Origin: Okapia johnstoni
Lineage: Eukaryota > Chordata > Mammalia > Artiodactyla > Giraffidae
Assembly: GCA_024291935.2 (NCBI GenBank)
Contig: CM044317.1
Span: 58,580,730 to 58,644,729, forward strand
Reading direction: 5' to 3'
DNA length: 64,000 nucleotides
This document shows positions 25,741 to 37,964 of this stretch, piece after piece (the first letter of the stretch is position 1; each line of letters starts with the position of its first letter). The notes under the pieces are model-generated. The model was given only the letters and a program-made list of their open reading frames with translations, had not been told where the DNA came from and did not search any database. The position numbers and the translations under genes are program-made.

Positions 25741-27259
25741 ACTTTCAAACTGGGAATCCCTCATTTTTACAGTTTGTGCAAGATGTTTGTCAGAAATGAA
25801 CATAAGTGCCACTCCATTCGTCATTTCAAATGAGAAGTGAAAAAAAATGAATAGCTTTAAGAATGTGCTACTGATTATGAATAACATCTATTTAAGAGAC
25901 TCAGTATTTAATACTTTATTTGAATAATTCTGAGGAATACATTTTTAGCACTGTATGTCATTGATTCTGAGATGCACCTTTTTTTTCACATTTTTAACAT
26001 CTCTGAAATCAAAGTATGTGTTGAAATCAGTGATCATTTAACGTGACAAAATTGAGTTTTTTCCCATATACTTCTGTAAAGTAATGTTGCATTTTACAGT
26101 CAGTGTCTTAGTTTCAGTGAATACAGTGATCCATTCAGTGATGGAGATTGTACTATTTTTACAGACATTTTAAGAAGAGAAGTTATTTTTATATGCTCAT
26201 TTTCTCTGTGTTCACACAGGATTTGGAGATGCCTTGTTGCAGTTTTTAAAGCTGTTTCAGAGTTACTGTGTTAGTAGTAGGGCTGTGGATGGGGTCTCTT
26301 GTGGTCCCTTGCTTACCTCAGTGACAGTCTGGAAAGGAGTCTGCTGTTCCAGGAGTCGCTCTTTATTGAATCCAGCTGGTAGTCACATTGTAAGCACTGT
26401 AAATTAGGCTGCTAATGTAATTTACCGTGAGACACAGTCTCTTCCAGTAATTGGAATACCTGTGTCAGCCCTCTGGACCTCCTCTTTCCTGAGTTTGAAA
26501 TATCTGGGAAATCAAAGTAATGATTTGAAAGTGGCTTAGGGGCCTAAGAGGGATCAAGAGCATGGCAAATCTGGTGTGGGGTATCCTTTGATAAATGACT
26601 GGCATTGGTGACAGATTTTGTTCACTTCATAGCACATTTTGTGCTGAATAATACCTAATTTCTACTTGGTTGCAGTATGTCTGCTTTTTAACTAATTTCT
26701 GTAAGTTTGCCTTTGTTTTTTCGTAAGTGGAAAATAGTACCTTTCTTGACCACTGTCCATTATTGGTTCATTGTAACAATCTGACAGTTTTGGAGAGGGC
26801 TGGTGGAGAAATTAACAGTGAAAAGCGTATTCTTCTTGCTCTCTTTATTCTGTCCTTTTCTCTTAGCTAGAACTTGGAGATTAGCTCTGCTCCACTTACC
26901 GCCCTTTCTCAGGTTGTTGGAATGTAGGCAGTAGCAACTATTTGGCATCTGGGTGGCTTGCCAGAATAGGGATTCAACCTGTGGCAACTGCATTTAAAGG
27001 GTAAAAGTGCAACTCAGGGAAAGAAGGTAATAAGAACATGGTAGAAAACTTGGAAATCCACAAAAAATGAATTAGAATTCCACAAGCCAAAATGTGAATG
27101 GCCATATGAGATTATAGGGATTGTTAAAGTTTGATAATGTATTTCCATATTGGAAAGATAAGACAGTACAATTCCAGGAATTAGCCTTCATCCTAATAAT
27201 CAGTTCTTAGTTAAGTGTCTGCAGATACTCAAGTAACCAATACTGAAGTTTTCTATTCT

Positions 27260-27700
27260 GAGTAACATTATTGTATCACAAATTTAACAGCTTAAAACAG
27301 CAGACCTTTTCTTTCTTTTACCTCACAGTTTTCTTGAGTCAGGAATTTGGGCATGACTTCACTGGGTTGGTTCTCTGCTCAGGATGTCATGGGCTGCAGT
27401 CAAGCTGTTGGAAGACCTGTGCTTTGTAGAGCTTGGGCTTCTCTACTATACCGTGTGGTTTTTGACAGTAATTCAGTTCCTTGTGGTAGTAGATTGAGAT
27501 CTCCGGTTTGTTTTTTTTTTTTTCTGGATGTCAGCAGGCACCTATCTCGATTGCTAGGACCTCCTGTGTAGCCCTCTCATAGATCCTTTCGAAGCATGGC
27601 AGCTTATTTCTTCAAAGCCAGCAGGAGAATCTCACTGGAGCCGACTAAGCTGGGGTCTTTAATGATATAGTGTAATCATGGGAGTGACATCCTGTCCCCT
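27260..27700 (-). repeat. MLT1-like (ERVL-MaLR) LTR remnant
   Basis: The beginning (ATTGTATCACAAATTTAACA, GCTTAAAACAGCAGACC, CCTCACAGTTTTCTTGAGTC) and later CTTCAAAGCCAGCAGGAG follow the reverse complement of mammalian MaLR LTRs. It is non-coding and ancient; subfamily assignment is uncertain. Confidence 0.5.
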
Positions 27701-27956
27701 TTGCCAGCTTCTGTAGACTAGAAGGAAGTCTCGGAGTCTGTCCAAAGTCAAGGGAAGAGGCTAGTATATGGATGTATCTGATTATTGGGGGTCACCTTAG
27801 GGGTATGTCTGCTATACTCAAGTGTCTGCAAAACTCAAGGGAGCCAGAAAGCTTGAGCTGGGGGAAAAGTCCTTCAGCAGTCACCAAAAGTGATAATAGA
27901 TACAACCCATTGAATGTTCTAGTGCAGGAATGGAAAACTCACGTGTAGACCAGGCC

Positions 27957-27962
27957 AATAAA
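27957..27962 (+). terminator. MFSD4B: Candidate poly(A) signal, proximal, MFSD4B
   Basis: AATAAA within GGCCAATAAACC is followed within 30-60 bases by U/GU-rich sequence (TTTATTTTGTGCCC, CTTTTTGTCTTGTTC). Confidence 0.45.
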
Positions 27963-28989
27963 CCTAACTCAGAATTAGGCATTTTTTCTTGAGATTTTAT
28001 TTTGTGCCCTTTTCCACTGTACTTTTTGTCTTGTTCAAATGCAGCTTAATATGAGGGAAATTAGTAAGTTTCAGTCTAATTGTATTTTCATAGTCAAGTC
28101 CAAGAAGGCTTTGAGAGCATTTTTCAATCCCTGTTATTTTTTAAAGAAAAATCTTAAAAAAAATTATTTTTTATTATATATGAGGTATAAAAAAGGTCAT
28201 GGTAGAAGATTAGGGAAGTACCTAAATTTTTTAAGGGACAAATGTAAGTAATCATAATCCTGAATGCCTAGAAAGTTCTTACATTTCTAATCAGCTTAGT
28301 TTCCTAAAGCAAGGGTAAAGGGGTAAAAAAAATTTCCTTCTTCCAGATAAAGTATCAGAAACAACTTGAGTTTTATGTCTAGATTATATTGATACTACAT
28401 TTGGTGGACTGGTTTTAGTTTGAATAGTTGTAATTTATTCAGAACAAAATCAGAGTACCAACACACTCCTGAAAAATGTGAGACCCAGATTCCATGTAAA
28501 ATTTTGTTTCAAGTAGATTTATTGAATAATCAGGATAGTTTTCTCATAACCAGAACTTTTGTTTTACTATAGCAATGTAGCATTCAATCCTGCCACTTAA
28601 AAATTATTACTAAAATAGAGCTTAAAATTCTTAGTGAAAGTAGATATATTCTTCTGGGGTCCCTTGTGTTTGTTAAGTGCCCTTGTTCATAATATGTGTC
28701 TGTAATGTTTTGTTGTGAATGTGTGTGTGTGTATGTTTGTATGTGGTGCCCACAGATGCTGTGTGTGTCTGATATTTTATTATAGTATGGGGATGTAGCA
28801 GAGGTAGAGGTGATAGGGAAGGGATACAGAAAAGCTTACTCTGTAATTTCAAAGTTTGTTACAATTGTTCTTTTAATTGAAATTTTTATGAAGGTTATTG
28901 TCGGTTTACATGTAGTTGTGTGCAGTGTTTTTTTCAAACTTGCTGAGTGAAGAATACTTGCTCAATCTGGAAAGGTAGAGAAATAGACT

Positions 28990-29136
28990 GGTGCTTCTCA
29001 TACTTTAATGTGCATTAGAATTGCTTAAAATGCAGATTCTAATTTAGTTGGACAGGGTTAGGGACTGAGATTCTTCATTTCTAACAAGCTCCTAGGTGCT
29101 GTTGGCCCATGGGTTGACCACACTTTAGGTAGTAAG
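28990..29136 (+). mobile_element. MER5A-like hAT-Charlie MITE
   Basis: TGGTGCTTCTCATACTTTAA, TGTGCATTAGAATTGCTTAA, TTCATTTCTAACAAGCTCCT and GACCACACTTTAGGTAG match the order of MER5A. Confidence 0.75.
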
Positions 29137-30242
29137 GGCCACTTTTTGGGAATGTTAAATTCTTTGCTGCTTCTTTTGGGAATTTCATTTGTTTTCCTGT
29201 AGCTTTTCTAAATCTAACCCTAAATCTCTGGGAGTCTACAGTCCCCATGAACCCCTTCCATTTATATACACTATTCTAAGGCTGAGTTCAGTCGTCTCCA
29301 TTTGCCTCATTAGCTGTTGAATATTTATTTCACATGTTATCGAATGCCTCCTGTTTGATAGTTTCTGTGGGAAATGTACACTGGTGAAAAGATCAGAAAT
29401 TTCCTGCCTTCGTGGAACTTACTTCTAATGCAGTACTGTCCAGTATCTGCATTGGCTGGTGGCTGCCATATTTAGATAGCACAGCTCCAGTGGGAGAAAT
29501 AAAGTGTCAAACAAGTCATCGCACAAGGTATTTCCAGGAAGGCTTTACTTCCTGTTGTTCTAGCGATTAATTAATACTATCTGGGGTCAGAAGTTTGTGA
29601 TAGATACCGTCTTAAATGGCGTAATATGAATTATGGCATTTAAGAAAGACCTGGTCATCTAAAAGAGAAGGTTTTGGTTTCCTTGTGTGTAAAAGAAGCA
29701 AACCAAAGCTAGTGACTTGGTTGTCAGAAGGAATATTTAAGCTCTTTCTTTAATGCACTTTGGCCAGTTGGCACTTGAGCTAGGTTGAACTTGAGTTGGA
29801 TTTTTATTTAGGTTTAAATAGTTTCATATTTAATGATTTAAAACTGTATAGCACTGAATTTTTACAATCAAAGAGAATTTTTCTTTATTTTCCAACATTT
29901 TCCTGTGGTAATTGTAAGTAATTATGTCTTCTCTTGTCCTGTATTTCTGCCCTTTTTATTTCTTTTAATTCTTCAACAACAACGAGGAGGATCCCTTAGG
30001 TTCTTGCACTGTGAGTATGGATTCTTATTGTCTCCTGTCTTCCTTTTGACTTATATTTTTAATTGCAGAATGCCTCAGTTTCTGATCTCTAAATCATTGC
30101 AGCTTGCTTTTGATGCATTTGGTAATGTTAGTTAATGGATGGCCTAGAGAAATGTTTTGAAGTTGTAAGATGACATGAGTAGCTTAAGGGGTTGGGCTTT
30201 CTAGTTTCTGAACAATTTGTTGAGATTCATAAGGTGCTTTTT

Positions 30243-30742
30243 TTTTTAATCCTTTTTAGTTGTGATAAAATATGCATAACAAAATTTATTGTTTTAACCA
30301 TTTTTAAGTGTAGTTTGGTGACATTAAGGGCATTCTCATTATTGTGCTATAGTCATTGCCATCATCTGCAGAACATCTTTTATCTTGCAAAACTGAAACT
30401 CTCAAGCCATTGAACAGTAACTCGCCAATTTCACCCTCCTTTTAGCCCCTGACAGCCATCATTCTACTTTCTGTCTCTGTGAGTTTGACTGCTCTTAAGT
30501 ACCTCATTTAAGTGGATACAAACAGTATTTGTCCTTTTATGACCAGGTTATTTTATTTAGTGTAACATCCTCAAGGTCCATCTTGTTGCAACATGTGTCA
30601 GAATTTCCTTTGTAAAAATAAACAATACTCTGTTGTATGCATATTTTGTTTACACATTTATATGTTGATGGATACATGCTTTTCTTCCCCCTTTTGGCAG
30701 TTGTGAATAATGCTGCTATGAACATTGATGTACAAATACCTG
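30243..30742 (-). mobile_element. Old L1 3' end (reverse)
   Basis: Reversed L1M 3' UTR and ORF2 end: TAACAAAATTTATTGTTTTA, CTTTCTGTCTCTGTGAGTTT, CATCCTCAAGGTCCATCTTG and GTGAATAATGCTGCTATGAA. Confidence 0.8.
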
Positions 30743-30747
30743 CTTTT

Positions 30748-30945
30748 TTAATTTTTAAATATTGAAGTATAGTTGATTTTACAATGTTGTGTTTCAGGTG
30801 TACAGCATAGTGATTCAGTTATATGTATATTTTATAAATATGATATATATATATATATACATGTCTGTGTTCTTTTTAGACTTTCCCCTTATAGATTATT
30901 ACGAAATATTGAGTATAGTTCCCTGTGCTATACAGTAAGTCCTCA
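30748..30945 (-). mobile_element. Artiodactyl L1 3' end (reverse) with AT repeat
   Basis: AGTATAGTTGATTTTACAAT, TTCAGGTGTACAGCATAGTG and AGTTCCCTGTGCTATACAGT are the reverse of the artiodactyl L1 3' UTR. An (AT)n tract of about 20 bases lies inside at about 30840-30860. Confidence 0.85.
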
Positions 30946-32145
30946 AGTGTCTGCTTTTAATTCTTTTAGGTATATCCCCCTAAGTGAAATTGATGAATCA
31001 TATGATTCTAGTTTTAATTTTGAGGGGTGCTTTATTTTTATTATTCTGCTTGGATATTATTCTAATCCACTAGGAAGAGGGAAACACTTAGTATCGCTTC
31101 AATCTCTAGGCAGGCTTTTGGCAAATTATCATTTGCTTAGTATCACCCACACCCTGAGTAAATGAACTTAAATGCCAGGTATCTACCTCACAGTTTCGTT
31201 ATTTCTGCTTCCGGTCTTTGGTCACTAAGCTTACGCTGAGAGCTTACTTTGTGCTAGGCACTGTAGACTAAGTATTAATGAAACTTCCTCTCCTGTCCTT
31301 GGAGTACCAAGTGTCATTATCATGTACTTTGGGATTTTTGATCCCCGTTTTCTGCTAAGTGGCTGGTCTCGTGTCATGTTCTCCGTTGTTTGGAAACACA
31401 GAGACTCCCCCTGGTCACCTTGGAACAGATGGTGTGTGGTCAGGGAACCATGGGCTGGAAATGGGCCCATTGCTGGGGCCGGGCTGCTGTCTGCCTGTTT
31501 CTCAAAGCAGCTCTGCCTGTCGGTGGAAGTTCTCCCTGTTCCTCCTTCCTTAGGCCCATCCTCTGTATATCTCTAGTCCAAATTCCACAGGAAACCTGTC
31601 TGACTGAGTAACTGCTCTTTTCCTTACTGGGCAGAGCCTGGCCTCAGGAGTTGTTGATCAGCCCGTTAATTGGCCTGTCTTGGATCAGTACCTGTTGCTA
31701 CCATCCAGAAAGTGGCCATCCTGACACTTCTCTCCCTACTGCTCTGATCCAGGAACTGTTACAACCAAAAAGGAAGTTCCCCTGACTGCTCTGTACCTGG
31801 GGTAGTGCTGGGTTTAATGGATATTTGCTAGCAGATGTCCGAATGGGATACAAATTGTCAGTCTCTAGGGAGATGGTCTGGTTCGTGTTTTGAATCAAAA
31901 TTGGAAAAACAGTCACATCCAGTGGTAGATCTTTTTTGAGGAGCTTATTAGACAAGGTTGGTAGTGAACTGTATGGTTTCCGTCAAGGACAAAAGCTCTC
32001 TCTTAATGGGGTAGCAGTGTCTTAAGAGAGATAAAAGAGGATTCCCAGTTTGCAACAGATTTTATTAAAGCTCTAATCTCTGTGAACCAGAAAGATTTCC
32101 AAGTCTAAACATTTTAGTTATTTAGCAGGTATCTACTGAGCATTT

Positions 32146-32342
32146 GGGCTTCCCAGGTGGCCCTAGTGATGATAAACCTGCCTGCCTGTGCAGATTAGAT
32201 CCCTGGGTTGGGAAGATCCCCTGGAGGAGGGCACAGCAACCCACTCTAGTGTTCTTGCCTGGAGAATCCCTTGGATAGAGGAGTCTGGTGGGCAATGGTC
32301 CATGGGGTCACAAAGAGTCGGACACGACTGAAGCGACTGAGC
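32146..32342 (+). mobile_element. Bov-tA SINE
   Basis: The tRNA-derived head (GGGCTTCCCAGGTGGCCCTA, then TAGATCCCTGGGTTGGGAAG) is followed by the BovA body and tail (AAAGAGTCGGACACGACTGA). The sequence ACTGAGCATTT occurs at 32135-32145 and 32336-32346, a probable target-site duplication. Confidence 0.93.
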
Positions 32343-33058
32343 ATTTACTGTGCTCAGTCATCTGCCGTGGGAATATAGCAGAGGATAAACCAGGTGAGAT
32401 CCTTACTGGCATCAGCTGTTTCAAGCAAGATTTGCTATGACAGTCTTTGTTAGCTGAAGCATCAGTAAAGCCTATTGTAAAGGGTTTTACCAGTTCTGAA
32501 AAAGTCAGTAAAGTATCCAGGCTCTTGTTTCCTTGGTGTATGTTTGTGTCTGTTCATTGCCAATATTTTTACATGTAATCTCTGGAGTAATTCTTGATTT
32601 AGAGCTTTATAAAAATGATTTAGCACAGTGCAGTTGAGGTTAATACAGTGAAAACCTGCTGAAAGAAGCTGCAGCAGGGGAGTCTGACACCTCGGAAATT
32701 GTTCAGAGGCGCCAAAGGACACATTTCTGGTTGAACTGGAATTTTGGGTCACATTTTCAAACACCTATGGGTTAACTAAGCCGGTTCTCATTCACTTGTA
32801 GAGAAGTTTCTTTCCTTAGGTGGGGATTACCGAGTTCTGGGTCCACATACTCTTTGGGCCTTTACCCTTATTGAAGATAAGCCAGAGACAGAAGCATTTA
32901 GGAAAGGAAAAGTTTACCTCCAAGAGAAGGACTGGCTTGCTAAGTAGGAACACAATTATTTAAGGAAAAAAGCAATATGTACCAAGGTTTCCAAGTTTGC
33001 GTTAGTCTGTTCATAATGGAAAAGCAGTAACTCTCCCACATGTTTATCATATTCCTAG

Positions 33059-33257
33059 AAGGTGAAGTGAAAGTCGCTCAGTTGTGTCCGACTCTTTGTG
33101 ACCCCATGGACTATACAGTCTGTGGAATTCTCCAGGCCCGAATACTGGAGTAGGTAACCTTTCCCTTCTCCAGGGGATCTTCTCGACCCAGGAATTGAAC
33201 CGGGGTCTCCTGCATTGCAGGCAGATTCTTCACCAACTGAGCTATCAGGGAAGCCCA
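33059..33257 (-). mobile_element. Bov-tA SINE
   Basis: The reversed copy runs from AAAGTCGCTCAGTTGTGTCC to ACTGAGCTATCAGGGAAGCC. It is well preserved, with both the body and the tRNA-like head. Confidence 0.95.
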
Positions 33258-33644
33258 CACGTATTCATAAGAGGTTGTGACATATTCATATTCATAGAGA
33301 TCGTGACAAGTCTTCAGATACCAGTGCAGCAAAAGCCAGGGATAGAATTGCTTTGTTAGAGAGTCCATGCTTATGGGAAGTGTTCATGGTTTTATTGTTT
33401 CTGAGATCAGAGCCAATTAGGTGACCCTGTTACTTCTGGTTTTATCTTGGTGAGGGGCAGGGGGAGTGTCTGCAGACTGTGATAAGGAGAAGAGCTTAGT
33501 CATACAGAAGCAGGGCAAGGTGACATTTTGCTTTTAAACCTTCCAAAACCCATAAACTCCAGGAGGAAAAACAGCCTGAAGGAAAAACGTATTGCAGCAT
33601 GTATTCTTATCCCCTGGCCAAGTGATCAGCCATTTTGCTCCAGT

Positions 33645-33812
33645 GGTTTTTAACCCTAACTGCTGTTAGAATCACCTAACAGTGTTCAAAATCTACTGAT
33701 GCCAGCCTTTTCACTTAAATAAGAATTTAATTGGTGTGAATGGGGCCTGAATGTTGATATTTTTGAAAGTGCCCCCTAAAGTAATGTGCAGTAGAGGTTG
33801 AGAACTGCTGCT
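33645..33812 (+). mobile_element. MER5-like hAT MITE
   Basis: CAGTGGTTTTTAACCCTAAC at one end and AGAGGTTGAGAACTGCTG at the other form the imperfect inverted termini expected for MER5-class elements, with GTTAGAATCACCTAACAG inside. Confidence 0.65.
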
Positions 33813-34196
33813 TTTATCGATGCAGAGAACTGAAACTTCTAAACTTCTTGCAGTGGTTTTTAAAGGGTGATTTACAGCTTGGTTACATCATGTTTCTTTT
33901 ATGGATGCTTGAAATCCTGTGTACTTTCTCTGAAGGGGAAAGAAGAGCAGAAGAGCTCTCATATTTCGTGTTATTGCCGCTGCTGCTTGTTCAGTTAAGG
34001 GGAGTAATCAATACTGGTTGAAATTCTGTCCCCCCAAAAGCCAAACCCAGATCTTTTGGAAGCTGCCTTTTTGATTTAGGGGGCTTAATGGAGGAGGAGT
34101 GGTAAACTTGTAGATTTATTACATTTGGATTTAAGCCTGCTCATTGTTTACATGGTTGTACAACGTAAAAGCTTGTTTTAGTAAAATATTGATGTA

Positions 34197-34202
34197 AATA
34201 AA
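34197..34202 (+). terminator. MFSD4B: Candidate poly(A) signal, distal, MFSD4B
   Basis: AATAAA within GATGTAAATAAACACTGC is followed about 25 bases later by GATTTGTGTCTCATTTC. The preceding 350 bp is unique sequence, compatible with a distal 3' UTR end. Use of this site is unproven. Confidence 0.35.
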
Positions 34203-34393
34203 CACTGCTACTGGTTAAAGACAAGATTTGTGTCTCATTTCATGGATTTTTAAAAGTGAGTTTGGTATTGCTCCAGAAATTAGTCAAGAATATTTCTAGA
34301 TTTTAGATTATGAGTACTCCAAAATGTGTGTAATAGTGTATTGGTTCCTAAAATGGGAATAGTATTTTATTTTCACTTCACATGGATATTTTA

Positions 34394-35703
34394 TTTTATT
34401 TTTTATTTTATTTTTTTTAAATAAATTTGTTTATTTTAGTTGGGAGCTAATTACTTTACAATATTGTAGTGGTTTTTGCCATACATTGACATGAATCAGC
34501 CATGGGTTTACATGTGTTCCCCATCCTGAACCCCCCTCCCACCTCCCTCCCCATCCCATCCCTCTGGGTCATCCCATTGCTCCAGCCCTGAGCATTTGTC
34601 TCGTGCATCGAACATGGAATGGTGTTCTGTTTCACATATGATAATATACATGTTTCAATGCTATTGTCCCAGAACGTCCCACCCTCACCTTCTCCCTCAG
34701 AGTCCATAAGACTGTTCTATGTATCTGTGTCTCTTATTCTGTCTCGCATATAGGGTTATCGTTACCAACTTTCAAATTCCATATATATGCATTAGTATAC
34801 TGTATTGGTGCTTTTCTTTCTGGCTCACTTCACTCTGTATAATGGGCTCCAGTTTCATCTATCTCAATAGAACCGATTCAAATGTATTTTTTTTAATGGC
34901 TGAGTAATATTCCATTGTGTATATGTACCACAGCTTCCTTATCCATTCGCCTGCTGATGGACATCTAGGTTGCTTCCATGTCCTGGCTATTGTAAACAGC
35001 ACTGCGATGAACATTGGGGTACACGCATCTCTTTCAATTCTGGTTTCCTCAGTGTGTATGCCCAGCAGTGGGATTGCTGGGTCATATGGCAGTTCTATTC
35101 CCAGTTTTTTAAGGAATCTCCACACTGTTCTCCATAGTGGCTGTACTAGTTTGCATTCCCACCAACAGTGTAAGAGGGTTCCCTTTTCTCCACACCCTCT
35201 CCAGCATTTATTGCTTGTAGACTTTTGGATAGCAGCCATTCTGACTGGTGTGTGATGGTACCTCATTGTGGTTTTGATTTGCATTTCTCTAATAATGAGT
35301 GATGTTGAGCATCTTTTCATGTGTTTGTTAGCCATCTGTATGTCTTCTTTGGAGAAATGTCTGTTTAATTCTTTGGCCCATTTTTTGATTGGGTCGTTTA
35401 TTTTTCTGGAATTCAGCTGCAGGAGTTGCTTGTATATTTTTGAGATTAATTGTTTGTCTGTTGCTTCGTTTGCTATTATTTTCTCCCATTCTGAAGGCTG
35501 TCTTTTCACCTTGCTTATAGTTTCCTTTGTTGTGCAAAAGCTTTTAATTTTAATTAGGTCCCATTTGTTTATTTTTGCTTTTATTTCCAATATTCTGGGA
35601 GGTGGGTCATGGAGGATCCTGCTGTGATTTGTGTCGGAGAGTGTTTTGCCTATGTTTTCCTCTAGGAGTTTTATAGTTTCTGGTCTTACGTTTAGATCTT
35701 TAA
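34394..35703 (-). mobile_element. Young 5'-truncated L1 with open ORF2 C-terminus
   Basis: In reverse orientation this has a T-rich (poly-A) left end, an L1 3' UTR with CATTGACATGAATCAGCCAT, and then the ORF2 C-terminal region. Reading the minus strand, about 280 codons (about 35703 down to 34859) are uninterrupted. They include motifs typical of L1 ORF2 C-termini such as [20 protein letters not shown] and the ending [11 protein letters not shown]. Perfect 16-bp direct repeats TCACATGGATATTTTA flank it at 34378-34393 and 35704-35719. Endonuclease and reverse-transcriptase domains are absent, so it is not autonomous. Confidence 0.95.
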
Positions 35704-35719
35704 TCACATGGATATTTTA

Positions 35720-36047
35720 GAAATGACGTCTAGAATTTCTGATGACATCTAACATTTTTGGCCCTTCAGCTCCTCTTAAGAAGTTAATGACCTAATTGCT
35801 AACCTTACAAGACCACCAAAGGAGCTATTACTAGCTGCAAATTTTAGTTAATGTTTTACTTGAATGATATTAATGCTTCCCTAATTAAGAGGATGACAGG
35901 TATGTCTTTGTTTCAGAATGGAAAGGAGATTTTCAAATTGCACATCAGGCAGCAGCTGGGACACCTCTCCTTGCTTCGTTCTGTACAGGGCCCAGCAGCT
36001 GAAAGACTGCCTGTTTCTTAACTTGTTTAAAACAACTGTGGTGATAG
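35720..36047. other. Short unique spacer between L1 and BovB
   Basis: About 330 bp of unrepeated sequence with no gene or recognisable regulatory motif. Confidence 0.6.
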
Positions 36048-36054
36048 TTTGGTT

Positions 36055-37108
36055 CAGTTCAGTTCAGTCGCTCAGTCGTGTCCGACTCTTTGCGACCCCA
36101 TGAATCACAGCACGCCAGGTCTCCCTGTCCATCACCAACTCCTAGAGCCTACCCAAACCCATGTCCATCGAGTCAGTGATGCCATCCAACCATCTCATCC
36201 TCTGTCGCCCCCTTCTCCTCCTGCCCCCAATCCTTCCCAGCATTAGGGTCCTTTCCAATGAGTCAACTCTTTGCATGAGGTGGCCAAAGTATTGGAGTTT
36301 CAGCTTCAACATCAGTCCTTCCAATGAACACCCAGGACTGATCTCCTTTAGGATGGACTGGTTGGATCTCCTTGCAGCCCAAGGGACTCTCAAGAGTCTT
36401 CTCCAACACCACAGTTCAAAAGCATCAATTCTTCGGTGCTCAGCTTTCCTCACCGTCCAACTCTCACATCCATACATGACCGCTGGAAAAACCATAGCCT
36501 TGACTAGATGGACCTTTGTTGGCAAAGTAATGTCTCTGCTTTTAAATATGCTATCTAGGTTGGTCATAACCTTCCTTCCAAGGAGTGAGCGTCTTTTAAT
36601 TTCATGGCTGCAATCACCATCTGCAGTGATTCTGGAGCCCAAAAAACTAAAGTCAGCCACTGTTTCCACTGTTTCCACTGTTTCCCCATCAATTTGCCGT
36701 GAAGTGGTGGGACCAGATGCCATGATCTTAGTATTCTGAACGTTGAGCTTTAAGCCAACTTTTTCACTCTCCTCTTTCACTTTTATTAGGAGGCTCTTTA
36801 GTTCCTCTTCACTTTCTGCCATAAGGGTGGTGTGATCTGCATATCTGAGGTTATTGATATTTCTCCCAGCAATCTTGATTTCAGCTTGTGCTTCTTCCAG
36901 CCCAGCGTTTCTCATGATGTACTCTGCACATAAGTTAAATAAGCAGGGTGACAATATACAGCCTTGACGTACTCCTTTCCCAATTTGGAACCAGTCTGTT
37001 GTTCCATGTCCAGTTCTAACTGTTGCTTCCTGACCTGCATACAGGTTTCTCAAGAGATAGGTCAGATGGTCTGGTATTCCCATCTCTTTCAGAATTTTCC
37101 ACAGGTTA
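36055..37108 (-). mobile_element. 5'-truncated BovB LINE with long open reverse-transcriptase frame
   Basis: This is the RTE-clade BovB 3' third in reverse orientation. The minus strand is open for 313 codons (37083 down to 36142) covering reverse-transcriptase motifs (GVRQGCILSPCLFNL; the YADD box region) and the C-terminal region (CWRRLLRVPWAARRSNQSIL). The catalytic box reads YADH instead of YADD, so the enzyme would be inactive. TTTGGTT occurs at both ends (36048-36054 and 37109-37115), a candidate short target-site duplication. The upstream endonuclease part is missing. Confidence 0.93.
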
Positions 37109-37115
37109 TTTGGTT

Positions 37116-37964
37116 AAATACTTCTAACTTGGATTTTGATTCAGGTATACAGCAACTTCCTTATCCCTTTCATACTTTATGGGGGGTCTTAGAAAAGGAT
37201 ATTTTTTTAAAGTGGGGCATTTAAGCTGAGAGAAACTAAATGACCACGTTCTCCCTTGTCTTGTGGGAGCAGTTGTAGGTGACATTGTGGGTGTCCTTAT
37301 ATGACCACTACTGTCTCTGCTTTCAGTGACCTAGTTTACAGCTGTGCACTTCACTCTGCACGGGGATCCTCTTGTATCTTTGCCTTGTGCCAGGGACTGT
37401 GGGCAAAGCTTGGTCTTTTCTGGCTGATCATAAATAAACCCTCTAGAAGCCTTGGCATTGGGCCAGGTAGGATTTCAAGCATAACTGACTGTGACGTCCA
37501 ACGCCGGTCATCACATGGTCCCTAATACTTTCATGAGGAAGCAGGGGCTTTGTTGGTCGTTGCACACCCATTTCGTCTTCCATGAATTTGGCTAGGCATG
37601 AGTGTGGACTGAATGACCACACCACCCGCTCCTAAGGGTTCCCTGGGCTGGGAAGATGGGGTAAAACACTGTGGTTCACAAGGACAGATGAGGGCTGGCA
37701 GGGCCCCTCTGGTACCTTCCATTGGAAATGATAATTGTTTGGGGAGTGGAATTTTTTTTGTTGTTGGAGGAGCAGAATTTTTCTGTTGGTTTACTATAGC
37801 AGCCATTTAATTCTCTCTCCTTTGGGAAACTTGAATGGATCCAGAAGAATACATGAAAAAAATTCACGTGCAGTATAGTGCTGAAGAGTATGATCTGGAG
37901 CCTGGATTCAAATTCAGACTCTGCTGCCTATTACCTGGGCTGCATTGTTTATTCTTGTGCCTTG
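37116..37964. other. Unique intergenic sequence
   Basis: No gene, promoter or mobile element is recognised. Several overlapping open frames of 60-90 codons on both strands have no family features. Confidence 0.55.

Larger units (their letters stand above)
25087..34225 (+). other. MFSD4B: MFSD4B 3' UTR and downstream sequence
   Basis: There is no further coding structure on either strand. The first AATAAA after the stop is at 27957, followed by GU/U-rich sequence; others are near 29499 and at 34197. The stretch holds MIR (25605), MLT1-like LTR (27260), MER5-like (28990 and 33645), two L1 3' ends (30243 and 30748), an L2/MIR-like scrap (31236) and two Bov-tA SINEs (32146 and 33059). How much belongs to the mRNA is unknown. 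The first 2.9 kb is the most likely UTR; use of the 34197 site would give a 9-kb UTR. Confidence 0.5.

Noticed and set aside
30773..31165. 130-codon + strand frame
   Set aside because: It begins in a reversed L1 3' UTR with an AT repeat and has no protein family signature.
32146..32220. tRNA-like sequence at the head of Bov-tA copies
   Set aside because: The Bov-tA head derives from a tRNA but lacks a complete, foldable cloverleaf here; it is a SINE promoter remnant, not a tRNA gene.
34917..35627. Two + strand open frames of 112 and 119 codons
   Set aside because: These are antisense shadows of the open L1 ORF2 C-terminus.
36161..36739. 192-codon + strand open frame
   Set aside because: It is the antisense shadow of the BovB reverse-transcriptase/C-terminal region. 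The same peptide appears antisense to the BovB copies at 12.8-13.2 kb and 48.2-48.8 kb.
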